21,090 nucleotides of DNA from Chloroflexota bacterium (GCA_002710905.1 PAJB01000012.1:8963-30052); one strand, 5' to 3'; positions 7,866-17,172 are shown, counted from the stretch's first letter. Translations and numbers: made by a program. The notes: generated by a model not told the origin, from the letters alone.

Positions 7866-8681
7866 TTACCTTAAAACTATTTTACTATTATATCGTAAAT
7901 CAATTTCTTTGAAATCAATTTTTTCTAGCATGATTGTTGAAAATACTTTTTGTAAATTTATTAATTTAAATTCTAGTTGATCGGAATTACCTAAAATGAT
8001 TCTTTGTCTTTCATTGATATGCAAACTTATCCCTGTATTTTTATTATAAACATAATTCCAAGTAGTCATTTTCATTTTTTTATTTAAATCATATTCATTA
8101 ATAAAATCAATAATATTAATAAAATCAATATTTATTTTTGGATTTAAATCATTAATGTTTGTTTCTTGAGACAGATATAACAATGGCATAGTTGCATTTG
8201 AGTCATAATCGTTTATTTGCTTGCCTTTGCTATTTATAAAATATTCTCTGGAATCTTTTTTTATTTGTAGCATCGCTGTGTATATCTCTAAATCAATTTT
8301 TAATTTATTTGGCCACTGTTTATTGACCCTTACTGATTCGACTTCAGGATTATTTAATAATTGCTTTTCGATTGCATCTGTATCCATAAAAAACAAAGTG
8401 TCTCCATTCAATTGAACTGAATCTCTTATTTCATCTGAAAGAATTTTCGTTGAATGATTAAATGTAATACTTGATACAGATAAATAATTATCTGCAAATC
8501 TAATTGCAAAAAAAGATACCGTAAAGATTACTGCAATAAATAACAGTATGTTTGAGCTAACTAATAAATTATTTTTTAATTGCTCTAATTGCTTACTGCG
8601 ATTTTGTTTTCTATTTGTTTTTATAGAACTTTTTTTATTATTTTTTAATCTTGCTTTGCTTGACCAAATTGTTTTTTTCAT
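7866..8681 (-). CDS. ftsQ: Cell division protein FtsQ/DivIB
   Basis: A bitopic divisome protein, 271 aa from the chosen ATG. A basic cytoplasmic head (about 40 residues, many Lys/Asn) is followed by one transmembrane helix (about 40-60), then a POTRA domain (about 68-140) recognisable by SSITFNHSTKI, LNGDTLFFMDTDAIEKQLLNNPEVESVRVNKQWPNKLKIDLEIY, and a C-terminal FtsQ-type beta domain. It links FtsL/FtsB-type proteins to the ring. An in-frame TTG at 8714 would add 11 residues and overlap ddl, but has no ribosome site. The ATG at 8681 begins 4 nt after the ddl stop and is preferred, though its own Shine-Dalgarno is weak. The identity rests on domain order plus position between ddl and ftsA. Confidence 0.9.
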   Translation of the reverse strand: MKKTIWSSKARLKNNKKSSIKTNRKQNRSKQLEQLKNNLLVSSNILLFIAVIFTVSFFAIRFADNYLSVSSITFNHSTKILSDEIRDSVQLNGDTLFFMDTDAIEKQLLNNPEVESVRVNKQWPNKLKIDLEIYTAMLQIKKDSREYFINSKGKQINDYDSNATMPLLYLSQETNINDLNPKINIDFINIIDFINEYDLNKKMKMTTWNYVYNKNTGISLHINERQRIILGNSDQLEFKLINLQKVFSTIMLEKIDFKEIDLRYNSKIVLR

Positions 8682-8685
8682 AAAC

Positions 8686-9735
8686 TTAGCTATTATCTCC
8701 CGCGTAATTGACAATTTTTTTAATTAGTGCATTCAGTTCAATGCCACTTTCTGACCAAGCTTTAGGAAATAATGAATTATTAGTAAAGCCAGGCATTGTA
8801 TTTATTTCATTAAGAAAGATTTCATTAGTTTTTTTTCTATAAAAAAAGTCAATTCTAGCAAGCCCTCGTAGCTGAAATTCTTTATAAGTCTGCAATGCGA
8901 TATCTGAGACTTGCTTGCTTATTTTTTCAGTAATGTTAGCTGGAATTAAAATTTCTGCTGTATTATTTTCATATTTATTTTCAAAATCATAAAATCCATT
9001 ATTGTTGATGATTTCTCCAAGCTTTGCAATCATGGGTTCCTTGTTCCCAATTATAGAACACTCAATCTCTTGGCCTATAATTTCTTCTTCAATGATTATT
9101 GTTTTATCTATCAATTTAAGTTCATCTAAATGAAACACAATTTCGTCAAAACTATTAACCTTGTGTACTCCAATTGATGAACCGCCTCTTGATGGTTTTA
9201 TAAAAAATGGAGCAGAGAACCTTCTGGTAATTTCTTCTTGCGAATCTTTTATTTTATCTATTTGATAAATAGCAAACTCTGCTTGTTTTATTGAAAGATC
9301 AGCTAATTTATTTTTAGTTAGACTTTTGTCGTAACATAGTTCGCTAACCTTACTATTGTTGCCAATAAATTTAATGTTGTTGCTTTCTAAATATTCTTGC
9401 AATCTGCCATCTTCTCCATATGAACCATGAATACATGGAAAAACCAAATCAAGATTATTAAGTTGTTTTTTAATTTCAGCCTGTTTCATAATGTCACTAT
9501 CTTTTTTAGGACTGATTACGTAGCTAAAATCATTTACCGTACTATTTTTTAATCCATTAACTATTTTTTGTGATGCTGATTGATTAATCCATTTGTTATT
9601 TTTTGAAATAGCAAAAATTGATATTTCAAATTGATTTTTATCTAGGCCATTAATTATATTCAATGCAGAAATTATTGAAATGGAATGCTCAGGTGATTGT
9701 CCGCCAAATATGATCCCAATGTGAATTTTTTTCAT
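8686..9735 (-). CDS. ddl: D-alanine--D-alanine ligase
   Basis: A 349-aa ATP-grasp enzyme that joins two D-Ala for the peptide stem terminus used by MurF. Seen: GGQSPEHSIS (E16 is the conserved first-substrate Glu), KPSRGGSSIGV (ATP loop with the conserved Ser), GFYDFENKY, LARIDFFY, and EINTMPGFT with metal ligands near the C-terminus. The Tyr of the FENKY motif, together with E16 and the loop Ser, is the pattern of D-Ala-D-Ala ligases; D-Ala-D-Lac (vancomycin-type) ligases usually replace this Tyr, so an ordinary D-Ala-D-Ala product is predicted. The ATG overlaps the murC stop as ATGA, consistent with coupling. Confidence 0.96.
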   Translation of the reverse strand: MKKIHIGIIFGGQSPEHSISIISALNIINGLDKNQFEISIFAISKNNKWINQSASQKIVNGLKNSTVNDFSYVISPKKDSDIMKQAEIKKQLNNLDLVFPCIHGSYGEDGRLQEYLESNNIKFIGNNSKVSELCYDKSLTKNKLADLSIKQAEFAIYQIDKIKDSQEEITRRFSAPFFIKPSRGGSSIGVHKVNSFDEIVFHLDELKLIDKTIIIEEEIIGQEIECSIIGNKEPMIAKLGEIINNNGFYDFENKYENNTAEILIPANITEKISKQVSDIALQTYKEFQLRGLARIDFFYRKKTNEIFLNEINTMPGFTNNSLFPKAWSESGIELNALIKKIVNYAGDNS

Positions 9736-11162
9736 TTTTTCTCACTTAATATTTTGTTAATTTTTGGTATTAATTTAGCAATATCGCCTGCTCCTAGCAC
9801 TAGTATAACCGAGTTACTTGTAATATTTTCAGTTAGTTTTTTTGTAGCATATTCCATTGATGGCGCTAGGATACAATTATTTATTGGCATTACTGCATGT
9901 AATTTATCTGAGCTCATACCTTGATCTTCTGTTTCACGAGCAGCAAATGTAGGTGCAATAATTAATTGATCTACATATTCAAAGCTATATTTAAATTCTT
10001 CAAGAAGGTATTGTGTTCTTGAATAAGTGTGAGGTTGAAAACATGTAATAATTTTGTAGCCAGGAAATTTTGTTTTAGTTGCTGCAATAGTGGCTTTAAT
10101 TTCTGTAGGATGGTGAGCATAATCATCTATAACTACTATATTGTTAGGATGCTTATATATAGAAAATCTTCTATCAATGCCTACAAATTGCTTTATAGCT
10201 GATTGAATCTGCTGAAAGCCGACACCGAGCTTCATTGCTACGGCGATACATCCAGTTATATTAGTAATGTTATGTCTGCCAACTAGGTTTGTGTCAATAA
10301 TACCTAATTTACTCCCCTTCCAATAAATTTCAAAAGATGTTGTGTCATCTTTATTTCCAGTAATTTTTTTTGCTTGCCAATCTGCGCGTTTTTCAATGGA
10401 ATAATATTCAATATTCTCTTCGTTCATTTTTGTGCCTATAGCATTTGCTTCGTTAGAGTCCTTATTAAGAAATAATGTTCCAGATTTATCTAAAGAATTG
10501 GCAAAATCATTAAATGAATTAACTATTGCATTTTTGCTACCAAAATAATCTAGATGATCCACGTCTATGTTGTTTATCAATATATACATAGGAGAATATG
10601 ATAAGAAGGCCTCTTTATATTCATCAGCTTCAATGATTGCAAATTTTCCGCTACCATCGTACATATTTTCTTCATCCCTAGAAATTGCCATACTTCTTTT
10701 TGCATTTATTACTCTTCCTATATCGCCAGATAATCCTCCTGTCATAACTAAAGGTTCATATTCTGCTGTTAGCAAGATGAATGCTAATAATGCACTGATT
10801 GTTGTTTTACCATGCGAACCACTAATAGCAACAATATCTTTTTCATGACACAAAGTATTCAATATTTGAGCTCTACTCATTAGCGGAATATCATTTTTTT
10901 GCGCAAAGATTATTTCTGGATTATTCTTATCAATTGCTGATGAAAAAACAACTAATTCAGCATCTGCAATATTTTTTTCTTCATGTTTTGAATGAATGGT
11001 TATCCCAATTGATTTTAAATGTTCAATAATTTTAGATTGACTAGTATCTGTCCCCATAATTTTATGACCTCTTTGTACGAGCATTTTCGCTATTGCAGAC
11101 ATATGAATTCCACCTATGCCAATAAAAAATATATTTTTGGGTAAATTAAAACTTTTATTCAT
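9732..11162 (-). CDS. murC: UDP-N-acetylmuramate--L-alanine ligase
   Basis: Cytosolic Mur ligase, 476 aa, that adds L-Ala to UDP-MurNAc. The N-terminal Rossmann motif FIGIGGIHMSAIA (with the characteristic H in GIHMS) separates it from MurD/E/F. The central ATPase domain has GSHGKTTISALLA, then NIDVDHLDYFGS; the C-terminal domain has DYAHHPTEIKATI, diagnostic for MurC. The ATG at 11162 has GGAG with 6 nt spacing. An upstream in-frame TTG (11174) would add 4 residues and is rejected. It overlaps the end of murG by 8 nt and ddl by 4 nt. murB, often next to or fused with murC, is not here. Confidence 0.96.
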   Translation of the reverse strand: MNKSFNLPKNIFFIGIGGIHMSAIAKMLVQRGHKIMGTDTSQSKIIEHLKSIGITIHSKHEEKNIADAELVVFSSAIDKNNPEIIFAQKNDIPLMSRAQILNTLCHEKDIVAISGSHGKTTISALLAFILLTAEYEPLVMTGGLSGDIGRVINAKRSMAISRDEENMYDGSGKFAIIEADEYKEAFLSYSPMYILINNIDVDHLDYFGSKNAIVNSFNDFANSLDKSGTLFLNKDSNEANAIGTKMNEENIEYYSIEKRADWQAKKITGNKDDTTSFEIYWKGSKLGIIDTNLVGRHNITNITGCIAVAMKLGVGFQQIQSAIKQFVGIDRRFSIYKHPNNIVVIDDYAHHPTEIKATIAATKTKFPGYKIITCFQPHTYSRTQYLLEEFKYSFEYVDQLIIAPTFAARETEDQGMSSDKLHAVMPINNCILAPSMEYATKKLTENITSNSVILVLGAGDIAKLIPKINKILSEKK

Positions 11163-12237
11163 TAATTTCTCCAATTACTATCTTTGTAATATTTTCAACG
11201 GCATTCCCGTAAGATAATTTTGCAATATTGTTTGCTAGTTTTATTCTTTTGTCTTCTGAATCAAGTATATTTTTTATGATTTTCATTGCACTCTCATCAA
11301 GGTTTTCTAGTATAACAGCAGCATTATTTTTCTCTAAAAACTTTGCATTCAAATATTGATCTGAAAATAAGCCTGGATATAAAATAGCTGGTTGCCCTAG
11401 TGCAGTTAGCTCTCCAAAAATACTTGCACCTGCTCTTGATAAAATTAAATCTGAGTTTGCAATTAACTCTGCTATATTGTTAGCATATTTAATAATGCTA
11501 TAGCGCGATTTCTCTTTATTTTCCATTTTTTCTCTTTTTTTATGTATATCTAGGTAATTATTTATTCCTGTTATATGAGTAATTTGATAATGCCTTGTCA
11601 TTACTTTAATATTATTGAGAACAAATTGATTAATTTCTTCTGAGCCAAGTGAACCTCCCATAATTAATAAATTTGTTCGTTTTTCATTTTGTATTTTAAG
11701 ACGAGCTTTATATGTGTCGAATGTATAAAACTCTTTTCGTGCAGGGTATCCCGTGACAGATGTTTTTTTTGCAGAGAGATATTCTAAAGTTTCAGAAACT
11801 GAACAGCAAATTTGATCTGCAAATTTTGATAGAAATCTTATTGACCAACCTGGTTTAATATCAGGGCAAAATACTATTAATGGTATACCAATAATTTTAG
11901 CCGCAAATCCAACAGGAGCACATGTATAGCCACCAGAAACTAACATTAGCGATGGTCGATTAGCTAATAAGTATGCTAATGATTTAAATAAAGTTATTTT
12001 AAAATTGATTAGTCCCCAAATTAATTTGATTATATTTTTTGTTCTAATTTGAGTTGGTGATATAGATTTGAATATATAATGATTTTCTTTTGCAACCTCA
12101 TATTCAAGATTATTTTTTGAGCCAAAATATTGAATATCTAAGCGATTTTTTTCATGTAAATAATTCCCAATTACAACTAGTGGATAAATATGGCCAGCGG
12201 TGTGTCCACCTGACATAGCTATGCTTTTCTTTATCAT
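11155..12237 (-). CDS. murG: MurG-type glycosyltransferase (lipid II synthesis), divergent
   Basis: A 360-aa GT28/GT-B glycosyltransferase that transfers GlcNAc from UDP-GlcNAc to lipid I at the inner membrane face. Placement between ftsW and murC, plus SGGYTCAPVGFAAKIIGIPLIV, GGSLGS (194-199) and SRAGASIFGELTALGQPAILYP (267-288) with a downstream SDQYLNAKF, supports MurG. Two motifs differ from the textbook family. The first glycine loop reads GHTAGHIYP (11-19) instead of GGTGGHxxP, and the usual HEQN sequence reads FCPDIKPG (123-130). The donor-binding C-terminal half is conventional. The protein is most likely the true MurG in a lineage-specific form. It starts by ATGA overlap with ftsW. 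Confidence 0.92.
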   Translation of the reverse strand: MIKKSIAMSGGHTAGHIYPLVVIGNYLHEKNRLDIQYFGSKNNLEYEVAKENHYIFKSISPTQIRTKNIIKLIWGLINFKITLFKSLAYLLANRPSLMLVSGGYTCAPVGFAAKIIGIPLIVFCPDIKPGWSIRFLSKFADQICCSVSETLEYLSAKKTSVTGYPARKEFYTFDTYKARLKIQNEKRTNLLIMGGSLGSEEINQFVLNNIKVMTRHYQITHITGINNYLDIHKKREKMENKEKSRYSIIKYANNIAELIANSDLILSRAGASIFGELTALGQPAILYPGLFSDQYLNAKFLEKNNAAVILENLDESAMKIIKNILDSEDKRIKLANNIAKLSYGNAVENITKIVIGEINE

Positions 12238-13424
12238 TTTAACCTTCTTGATAAATTCAATTTATTATTTAGTTCCACAGGAGAAACATTAATTTTTTTT
12301 CTTGTTTTATTTTCAGGTTCTATTTTTTTATTTATTGAAAAAAGTATGCCTATGCTTGCTAAAGTTACAATTAACGAAGTGCCTCCAGTAGAAATCATTG
12401 GCAAAGGAATACCTGTAAGTGGAATTGTTCTACTAATACCACCTATATTAAGTAGTACTTGGAAAAAAAGCATAAAACTTATTCCTGTTGCAAGAATTGA
12501 GCCAAATTCATCAGATGATTTATTCGCAATCTTGAGACCTTGAACAAGAATTGTTACAAAAAGCATAATAATTAAAGCAACACCAACAAAGCCAAGTTCT
12601 TCTCCAATAACTGCAAGGATCCCATCTGAATGTGCAGCAGGTAAATAGAAGAATTTTTGCCTAGAAGTTCCTAGGCCTAGACCTGTCATGCCTCCAGATC
12701 CAAATGCAATTAATAATTGTAAAGTTTGATAACCAATGCCTCCAGGATCAGATTCTGCTGATAGAAATGACATTACTCTAGTTAAGCCATATCCCTTCAC
12801 AACAATAAATAAAATTAAGCTAATTATTGAACTTAATGCTAAGGCTATTACATGCAGTAATTTTGCACCTGCTACAAAAAACATTACTCCTGCCACAGCT
12901 GTAATTAATAAAGTTGTTCCTAGATCTGGTTCTAGCATTATTAAAAAGCTGACTGTTGCAATAGTAATCACAAAACCAATTAAAGCATTTACAGAACCTA
13001 TATCTTTTCCTGTTCTACTTGATAGCCAAGCTGCGATATAAATAATGATAGCAAGCTTACTTAATTCACTTGGCTGGAATGCAGGAATAAATGGTAAATT
13101 AACCCATCGTTTAGCACCATTAATTTCCATTGTTGTTTGAGGTAAAATTGCAAGAATTAATATAATGACTGCAAGCACCATGATAATTGGGCTCATTTTT
13201 GATAATCGCCTATAATCAATCAATGAAAGAATGCCCATTAAAAAGATTCCTATAATTAAATGAACAGCATGTCTTTTCAAAAAATAATATGAATCTTGAT
13301 ACTCTAAATAAGCAATAGCATATGAAGCAGAGTATATAGATACAATGCCAATAATCACAAGCAACAAGACAGCTGTGAGGAGTAGTTGGTCATAAGAAAA
13401 CATTTTGTTATTTATTCTATTCAT
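12234..13424 (-). CDS. ftsW: Septal peptidoglycan polymerase FtsW
   Basis: A 396-aa SEDS-family polytopic membrane protein, the glycosyltransferase that polymerises lipid II at the septum with FtsI. Around ten hydrophobic segments are visible. Family motifs: IYSASYA near the first helix, QPSELSKLA, MLEPDLGTTLL (with the catalytic Asp), GEELGFVG, and GIPLPMISTGGTSL near the end. The start is ATG at 13424 with AAGGAG about 6 nt upstream, overlapping the murD stop by 8 nt; the open frame extends 52 codons further back into murD but without FtsW-like sequence. FtsW is preferred to RodA because of its dcw location. Confidence 0.96.
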   Translation of the reverse strand: MNRINNKMFSYDQLLLTAVLLLVIIGIVSIYSASYAIAYLEYQDSYYFLKRHAVHLIIGIFLMGILSLIDYRRLSKMSPIIMVLAVIILILAILPQTTMEINGAKRWVNLPFIPAFQPSELSKLAIIIYIAAWLSSRTGKDIGSVNALIGFVITIATVSFLIMLEPDLGTTLLITAVAGVMFFVAGAKLLHVIALALSSIISLILFIVVKGYGLTRVMSFLSAESDPGGIGYQTLQLLIAFGSGGMTGLGLGTSRQKFFYLPAAHSDGILAVIGEELGFVGVALIIMLFVTILVQGLKIANKSSDEFGSILATGISFMLFFQVLLNIGGISRTIPLTGIPLPMISTGGTSLIVTLASIGILFSINKKIEPENKTRKKINVSPVELNNKLNLSRRLK

Positions 13425-14799
13425 TTGATACTCCTTGCATTTCAAGAAGTTGATTAATATATGTTTTGAATTTTTCTCCTCTTTCAGCAAAATTATCAAA
13501 CTCATCAAATGAAGCACAGCCTGGAGAAAGGAGCACAGATTCTCCTGCTTGTACTTCATTGAATGCTTTAGTAGTCGCATCTTTTAAATTTGTTGTTTGG
13601 ATTATTTTAGAATTTATATTAGATATTTCTTGAAGTATTTTTTTTCTTGAGATGCCGAAAACTATTACTACTCTACACTTTTGATTAATTATTTTTTCTA
13701 ATTTTTTAAAATCAAGATTCTTGTCTTGACCGCCTAATAACAGAATTATTGGGTCATCTATGGATTCAAGTCCAGTCATAGTTCTGTCGGGAGTTGTAGC
13801 CATAGAATCATTAATAAATTCAATGTCATTGACCTTACATATTGACTCTAGTCTATGTTCAACTCCTTTAAAATTCATAATGCCTAATTTGCAGTCTCTT
13901 GATTCAATCCCTAGCACACTGGTGATTGCAATAGCAGCCAAAGCATTACTAATATTATGGTTTCCTCTAATTTTCATTTCATTTTTATGGAGTATTGATT
14001 TTTCTTTTTTTGTAATTTTTGAGATTAAATATCCTTCTTTATTTAAATATACGCCAAATTCTAATTCTTTGTTCATTGAAAAATATACTGGTTTTGCTTT
14101 ACTTTTATTTGCAATTTGTTTACTTTTAGAATCATCAAAATTGACTATAAAGTATTCATTGTTATTTTGGTTCATTGTAATTTTTTCTTTTAAAGCAATA
14201 TATTCTTCCCATGAGAATTGATCTAAATGGTTAGGAGAGATGTTTGTTAAACAACTGATTTGTGGACTGCTTGTTAGTAATTGCAACTGTGTATGAGAAA
14301 GCTCCATTATAACTTTTGTATTATGCTTAATATTTTTTAGTAGCCCTAACATGCCTACTCCTATATTTCCTCCAATAACATAATCATGATTACTTTGTTC
14401 TAAAATAGATCGCACTAATGCAGTAGTAGTAGTTTTGCCAGAGGTTCCAGTTATTCCAATGATTGGGGCATTACATCTATTAAAAAATAGTGATGTCATT
14501 GATTCAATTTGAATATTATTTTTATTAATTATTTCTAATTGTGGGCTTTTAAGTGGGATGCCCTGAGAGACAAAAGCATATTTTACATCTTTTATAGAAT
14601 CTTCAGGGACATTACCAAAATGCACCTCGATTTGTTTTTTGTCAAATTTTTGCAGAATATTTAGGATCTTATCGTTAGATTTTTGATCATATAATTTAAT
14701 TTTAGCTCCTTCATCATATAAATAATGCAGAAGATCGATTCCTTCAATGCCTAATCCAAAGATTGCTACAGTTGTATTTTTAAATGTTCCAGGTAACAT
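13417..14799 (-). CDS. murD: UDP-N-acetylmuramoyl-L-alanine--D-glutamate ligase
   Basis: Cytosolic Mur ligase, 460 aa, adding D-Glu to UDP-MurNAc-L-Ala. The N-terminal FGLGIEGIDLL Rossmann motif binds the UDP part, GITGTSGKTTTTALV is the ATP P-loop, SPNHLDQFSWEEYIALKEKI carries the metal/carbamoyl-Lys region, and the C-terminal domain includes GGQDKNLDF and LLSPGCASFDEFDNFAERGEKF, the MurD hallmark. In HLD the residue before His is Asn rather than Asp, a variant seen in several MurD groups. GGAG lies 6 nt before the ATG and the gene begins 13 nt after mraY. Confidence 0.97.
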   Translation of the reverse strand: MLPGTFKNTTVAIFGLGIEGIDLLHYLYDEGAKIKLYDQKSNDKILNILQKFDKKQIEVHFGNVPEDSIKDVKYAFVSQGIPLKSPQLEIINKNNIQIESMTSLFFNRCNAPIIGITGTSGKTTTTALVRSILEQSNHDYVIGGNIGVGMLGLLKNIKHNTKVIMELSHTQLQLLTSSPQISCLTNISPNHLDQFSWEEYIALKEKITMNQNNNEYFIVNFDDSKSKQIANKSKAKPVYFSMNKELEFGVYLNKEGYLISKITKKEKSILHKNEMKIRGNHNISNALAAIAITSVLGIESRDCKLGIMNFKGVEHRLESICKVNDIEFINDSMATTPDRTMTGLESIDDPIILLLGGQDKNLDFKKLEKIINQKCRVVIVFGISRKKILQEISNINSKIIQTTNLKDATTKAFNEVQAGESVLLSPGCASFDEFDNFAERGEKFKTYINQLLEMQGVSNE

Positions 14800-14812
14800 T
14801 TATCTCTCCATA

Positions 14813-15772
14813 TCAAACTGTTGTTGCTAATGCAATACCAACAATAGCGCCTATCAAACCAATAAGCCAAAATCTAATTACTATTTGATTCTCACTCCAT
14901 CCAACGATTTCAAAATGATGATGTAAAGGAGTCATTTTAAAAATCCTTTTACCGCTTGTAATTTTAAAATATAACACTTGTAAAACAGCTGATCCTGCTT
15001 CAAGTAAAAAGACAATGCCAATAATAGGTAAAAGAAGCCAATGCCCAGTCATTAAAGATACTATTGCTAGAGTAACGCCAATTGGCAATGCTCCAGTTTC
15101 TCCCATGAATACTTTTGCTGGATATGCGTTGTACCATAGAAATCCCAGTATTGCCCCAACCATTGTGAAAGAGAAAATTGCTAAATAAAATTGTTCTTGA
15201 ACATATGCAATAATAGCAAAAGCAGCAAAAGCTATTGCAGCATTTCCAGCTAATAGCCCATCTAATCCGTCAGTTATTGCAACAGAAATAGTTGTTAGAA
15301 AAACGACTAACATGGCAATCGGCAAATAATAATAGTTTAAAGATATTTGCCCTAATATTGGCACATTAATGCTTTGTACTTCTAGCTGAAAATGAAGAAT
15401 GATTGCAATGCTTAATGATAACATTATCAAGACAAACATTTTTATTTTCCAAGACAATCCATCATTTGCATTAGAAGTTGTCGTACGCAGATCATCTATA
15501 AAACCGATTATTAAACAAGAAAAAATGGCAAAAAATGGCAGTAGTATCGACAATCTATTTTCTAAATTGAATATGCCAGTAATAATTAATACTGTTAAAA
15601 GAATTTGCAGCCCGCCCATTGTTGGGGTACCAGTTTTACCGGAATGATTTTCTGCTATTTCATCAGATACTTTTTTTAAAATGTTATATTTTATTAGCAT
15701 ACTTATGATAGGTTTTCCTAATATCACAGATAACAAAAAAGCGATGCTTCCAATTGTTAATGCTTCTAGCAT
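14813..15772 (-). CDS. mraY: Phospho-MurNAc-pentapeptide transferase MraY
   Basis: A 319-aa polytopic membrane enzyme that transfers phospho-MurNAc-pentapeptide to undecaprenyl phosphate, forming lipid I. Motifs: HSGKTGTPTMGG (43-54), GFIDDLR with D93-D94, ITDGLDGLLAGN (167-177), NAYPAKVFMGETGALPIG (215-232) and the HHH cluster PLHHHFE (282-288). The MGETGAL segment has Glu225 where MraY normally has the catalytic-site Asp (MGDxGSL), and Ala for Ser. All other acidic and His residues are kept, and the gene sits in the normal dcw position, so it is likely active. The ATG has AGGAG upstream with good spacing; the gap from murF is 26 nt. Confidence 0.96.
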   Translation of the reverse strand: MLEALTIGSIAFLLSVILGKPIISMLIKYNILKKVSDEIAENHSGKTGTPTMGGLQILLTVLIITGIFNLENRLSILLPFFAIFSCLIIGFIDDLRTTTSNANDGLSWKIKMFVLIMLSLSIAIILHFQLEVQSINVPILGQISLNYYYLPIAMLVVFLTTISVAITDGLDGLLAGNAAIAFAAFAIIAYVQEQFYLAIFSFTMVGAILGFLWYNAYPAKVFMGETGALPIGVTLAIVSLMTGHWLLLPIIGIVFLLEAGSAVLQVLYFKITSGKRIFKMTPLHHHFEIVGWSENQIVIRFWLIGLIGAIVGIALATTV

Positions 15773-15798
15773 TTTTCTCTCCTATCCATAATAATTTA

Positions 15799-17172
15799 TT
15801 ATTTAATTTGTCTTACTATATCTTCCATTTTCAATGCTCTTGAGCCTTTAACTAAAATTGTTGCATTATTGAATTTTTGCTTATTTACATAATTTAAAAG
15901 CTGTTCTGTGTTTTCAAAATGAAACACTTTTTTAGTTGTATTTTTTTTACTTCCAATATAAATATCTTTTGCATCCCTACCTAAGCAGATTATTTCGTCC
16001 GCATTTTGAGCAGCTATTTCACCGATATTTTTGTGATTTTGCTTAGTCATTTTTCCTAATTCTCGCATATCACCAAGTATTGCAATTTTGTAATTGGTTG
16101 CTTTATCTAAAAGTTTTAGTGCCCCAATGACAGAAGATGGGCTTGAATTGTATGTATCATCAATGATTGTTATATTATTCTTTTTATTAATAACCTGAAG
16201 TCTATCTTCCAATAGAAATTTTTCTAAAGAGAGTTTAATTTTTTTTGGAGAAACTTGAAAGTAATTTCCAATTGCAATACTTGCAAGCAGGGATGGTAGT
16301 AAATGAATTCCAGGTTGTTTTATTTTCAATGTGCCAGTGAATTGATTTTTGATAAATAGATCAAATTTAAACCCTTTTAGGCCATTATCTATAATATTTT
16401 TTGCATGAATATCTGATTTTTTGTTCACACCAAAAGATATTATTTTTCTTTTTTCAGTATTTATCATTTTTCTTAATTTTTCATCATCATTGTTTAATAT
16501 TGCTAATCCATTTGCAGGCAATGCATCAATTAATTCTTTTTTAGCTAAGAAGATATTTTTTATTGATCCAGCCCTTTCAAGATGGACGGCTTCTATATTT
16601 GTGATAATTCCATGATCCGGTTGTGCAATTTCTGCTAATTGAGCAATATCCCCTCGTTGATACATGCCCATTTCTAATATTAAAATTTCTGTTTTATTAT
16701 TTATTTTTAACATAGTAAGAGGCAAGCCAATTTCATTATTGAAATTTTTTATCGGAGCGATTGTATTATATTCAGAACTTAGAATTTTTTCTGTAAATTG
16801 CTTAGTTGTTGTTTTGCCTACGCTACCAGTTATCCCAATCGTTACAATGTTCTTGTATTGCTCTTTCCAATTTTTTGCAATTTCTTGTAACGCTAAGATG
16901 CTATCTTGGACGTAAAAAATGCTTAATTGTTCTTCATTCAATGCTTTTTCAGTAATAATTCCGGTGGCACCATTTTTGATTGCTTCATTTATATAGCTAT
17001 GACCATCCTCTTTTTCACCTTTTAAGGCAAGAAATATATTGCCCTTTTTAATTTCTTTAGAATTTATTTTAATTCCAGAAAAAACTTTTTCCTTGCCAGT
17101 CTCCTCTAGTATAAGTTTTTTTAATGAATTAATAATGAACTCTCTTTTAATTATATTTTTTTCATCTAACAT
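15799..17172 (-). CDS. murF: UDP-MurNAc-tripeptide--D-alanyl-D-alanine ligase
   Basis: Cytosolic Mur ligase, 457 aa, adding D-Ala-D-Ala to the UDP-MurNAc-tripeptide. MurF rather than MurE is indicated by NFNNEIGLPLTML, ILEMGMYQRGDI, IIDDTYNSSPSSV, LGDMRELG and the terminal KGSRALKMEDIV. The P-loop is GITGSVGKTTTKQ, with the usual T-K-Q after the loop. The ATG overlaps the ftsI stop by 11 nt and has no strong Shine-Dalgarno, suggesting coupling to ftsI. In many clusters murE sits between ftsI and murF; here the overlap leaves no space for it. Confidence 0.97.
   Translation of the reverse strand: MLDEKNIIKREFIINSLKKLILEETGKEKVFSGIKINSKEIKKGNIFLALKGEKEDGHSYINEAIKNGATGIITEKALNEEQLSIFYVQDSILALQEIAKNWKEQYKNIVTIGITGSVGKTTTKQFTEKILSSEYNTIAPIKNFNNEIGLPLTMLKINNKTEILILEMGMYQRGDIAQLAEIAQPDHGIITNIEAVHLERAGSIKNIFLAKKELIDALPANGLAILNNDDEKLRKMINTEKRKIISFGVNKKSDIHAKNIIDNGLKGFKFDLFIKNQFTGTLKIKQPGIHLLPSLLASIAIGNYFQVSPKKIKLSLEKFLLEDRLQVINKKNNITIIDDTYNSSPSSVIGALKLLDKATNYKIAILGDMRELGKMTKQNHKNIGEIAAQNADEIICLGRDAKDIYIGSKKNTTKKVFHFENTEQLLNYVNKQKFNNATILVKGSRALKMEDIVRQIK

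Noticed and set aside
8682..8714. TTG start for ftsQ overlapping ddl
   Set aside because: No ribosome site is seen. The ATG at 8681 lies 4 nt after the ddl stop and suits the tightly packed pattern.
13425..13580. 52-residue N-terminal extension of ftsW inside murD
   Set aside because: This is open frame across the murD 3' end. The ATG at 13424 has AAGGAG at good spacing and gives a normal FtsW start.
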